From Nocardioides sp. QY071 (lineage in GTDB: Bacteria; Actinomycetota; Actinomycetes; Propionibacteriales; Nocardioidaceae), in the NCBI RefSeq assembly GCF_029961765.1, contig NZ_CP124681.1, forward strand, positions 3,162,001 to 3,226,000: a DNA stretch of 64,000 bases, read 5' to 3'. Position numbers and translations under genes: made by a program. Of the stretch, positions 62,975 to 64,000 are shown piece by piece; positions within the stretch are counted from its first letter, which is position 1, and every line of letters starts with the position of its first letter. The notes under the pieces were generated by a model. The model made no database searches. It worked only from the letters and a program-made list of their open reading frames with translations, and was not told the DNA's origin.

Positions 62975-63454
62975 ATGTCGGCCGAGCATCCCTCGATCAC
63001 CCGGTTCCGCGACGAGCACCAGCGCCGGGGCGGAACCGGCCAGATCGTCATTCTGCCCGACTCGGTCCACACCGCCGCACTGGCCGCCGAGGCCCTGGGG
63101 TGCGAGGTGGGGGCGATCGCCAACAGTCTGCTCTTCGATGCCGGCGGCACGCCGGTCCTCATCCTCACCTCCGGCGCCCACCGGGTCGACACCGACCTCG
63201 TGCAGGCCGCGATCGGCGGACCGGCGCTGCGGCGCGCGAAGCCCGACTTCGTCCGCCAGCACACCGGACAGGTGATCGGCGGGGTCTCCCCCATCGGCCA
63301 CCCGGTCCCGGTGCCGACGTACCTCGACCCCTGGCTGCAGCGCCACGAGGTCGTCTGGGCCGCCGCGGGCCACCCGGCGGCGGTCTTCTCGACGACGTAC
63401 GACGAGCTGCTCGCGCTGACCGGCGCCGAGCCCCTCGACGTGGCCAAGGACTGA
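62975..63454 (+). CDS. YbaK/EbsC-family aminoacyl-tRNA deacylase
   Basis: A 159-residue YbaK-fold protein, paralogous to the one at 27.5 kb but divergent. GAIANSLLF and the family loop GQVIGGVSPIGHP are present; the loop has His-Pro where the first paralogue has QRKAHP, so its tRNA specificity probably differs. Leaderless-type start. Confidence 0.85.
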   Translation: MSAEHPSITRFRDEHQRRGGTGQIVILPDSVHTAALAAEALGCEVGAIANSLLFDAGGTPVLILTSGAHRVDTDLVQAAIGGPALRRAKPDFVRQHTGQVIGGVSPIGHPVPVPTYLDPWLQRHEVVWAAAGHPAAVFSTTYDELLALTGAEPLDVAKD

Positions 63455-63464
63455 GGGCCCACCG

Positions 63465-64000
63465 GTGGCACGCGTCGTCGTCGTCGGCGGCGGTCTCGGC
63501 GGGATGGCCGCGGCCGCCCGGCTGGCCAAGCTCGGCCACGAGGTCGCGCTGCTGGAGGCGTCCGGCCGGCTCGGTGGCGCGCTCGCGCCGGTCGAGCGGG
63601 ACGGGTACCGGTGGGACGCCGGTCCGACCAGCACGCTGCTGCCCGCCGCCCTGCGCGACCTGTTCCGCAAGTCCGGTCGGCCGCTGGAGAAGGAGCTGGG
63701 GTCCGACCTCGAGCCGCTGCCGGTGCTGCGCGAGCACCGGTTCGCGGACCGCACCTCGGTGCTGCTGCCCGGCGGCTCGAGGGCCGACCAGATCGCGGCG
63801 TTCGACGCGCTGGGGCACGGACTCGGGGAGAAGTGGGCGACCCACGTCGACGTCTACGGACCGGTGTGGGACGTGCTGCGCCGCCACTACGTCGAGGTCC
63901 CGTGGGACCCGCGCACGAAGGGCGCGGTCCCCAAGGAGCTGGACTCGATGTTCGACATCCGCGAGACCCTCCACAAGCGGCTGCGTCACGCGTTCCGCGA
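63465..64000 (+). CDS. FAD-dependent oxidoreductase, phytoene-desaturase-like (truncated by window end)
   Basis: The first 178 codons of a protein that runs off the window. GTG at 63465-63467 opens [20 protein letters not shown], a dinucleotide-binding fold, then LLEASGRLGGALAPVERDGYRWDAGP, as in phytoene desaturase and protoporphyrinogen oxidase-like amine oxidoreductases. Substrate cannot be told. It is 10 bp after the YbaK gene and likely cotranscribed. Confidence 0.85.
   Translation, partial: MARVVVVGGGLGGMAAAARLAKLGHEVALLEASGRLGGALAPVERDGYRWDAGPTSTLLPAALRDLFRKSGRPLEKELGSDLEPLPVLREHRFADRTSVLLPGGSRADQIAAFDALGHGLGEKWATHVDVYGPVWDVLRRHYVEVPWDPRTKGAVPKELDSMFDIRETLHKRLRHAFR

Overview
The window is a gene-dense, very GC-rich stretch of an actinobacterial chromosome. 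Gene order is the conserved actinobacterial core: trp/glt, his, dnaE, lspA/rluD, divIVA-sepF-ftsZ, then the dcw (division and cell wall) cluster. The order, the PriA-type isomerase, the DivIVA/SepF division set and a DAP-type MurE suggest a Nocardioides-like member of the Propionibacteriales. The genus is inference; the phylum is secure. I recognise no tRNA, rRNA, CRISPR array or insertion sequence.

Layout. 1-12.2 kb: leftward trpC-trpB-trpA, an SCO1 lipoprotein, lgt, gltB-gltD, ending in a strong terminator; two small rightward DUF4190-like membrane proteins lie upstream. 11.8-17.1 kb: a leftward run of an ABC exporter pair, hisI and three small membrane proteins. The exporter seems to start with a 7-codon leader ORF. 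17.2-20.5 kb: a small accessory patch (DUF222/HNH protein, an orphan 423-residue protein, a tiny lipoprotein, a hypothetical). 20.5-26.8 kb: his genes in two leftward units (hisD-C-B-H and priA-hisF) separated by a rightward secreted protein. 26.8-28.0 kb: LON-like and YbaK proteins. 28-38.5 kb: dnaE, GNAT, rluD, lspA, a TraR/DksA protein with a histone-H1-like tail, divIVA, yggT, sepF, yggS, pgeF. 38.5-54.2 kb: ftsZ, ftsQ, murC, murG, ftsW, murD, mraY, murF, murE, ftsI, ftsL, rsmH, a 50-residue membrane protein and mraZ, all leftward. 54.6-59.1 kb: rightward MoxR ATPase, DUF58, transglutaminase. 59.2-62.9 kb: leftward DUF3040, dinB, methyltransferase, HEPN protein, membrane protein. 63-64 kb: rightward YbaK paralogue and a truncated FAD oxidoreductase.

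Regulation stands out. First, nine translation starts have a TANNNT -10 hexamer exactly 6 or 7 nt upstream, the geometry of leaderless transcription: hisD, the LON gene, priA, yggT, murG, ftsI, the methyltransferase, the second YbaK gene and the 7-codon leader ORF. Second, mraZ is preceded by a 10-bp tandem GTGG array overlapping a promoter, an apparent MraZ operator. Third, the HEPN-methyltransferase-dinB cluster is headed by a perfect actinobacterial LexA box overlapping a promoter. The window thus couples amino-acid synthesis, chromosome replication, envelope growth and DNA-damage tolerance, with most genes joined by 1-14 nt overlaps that imply translational coupling.
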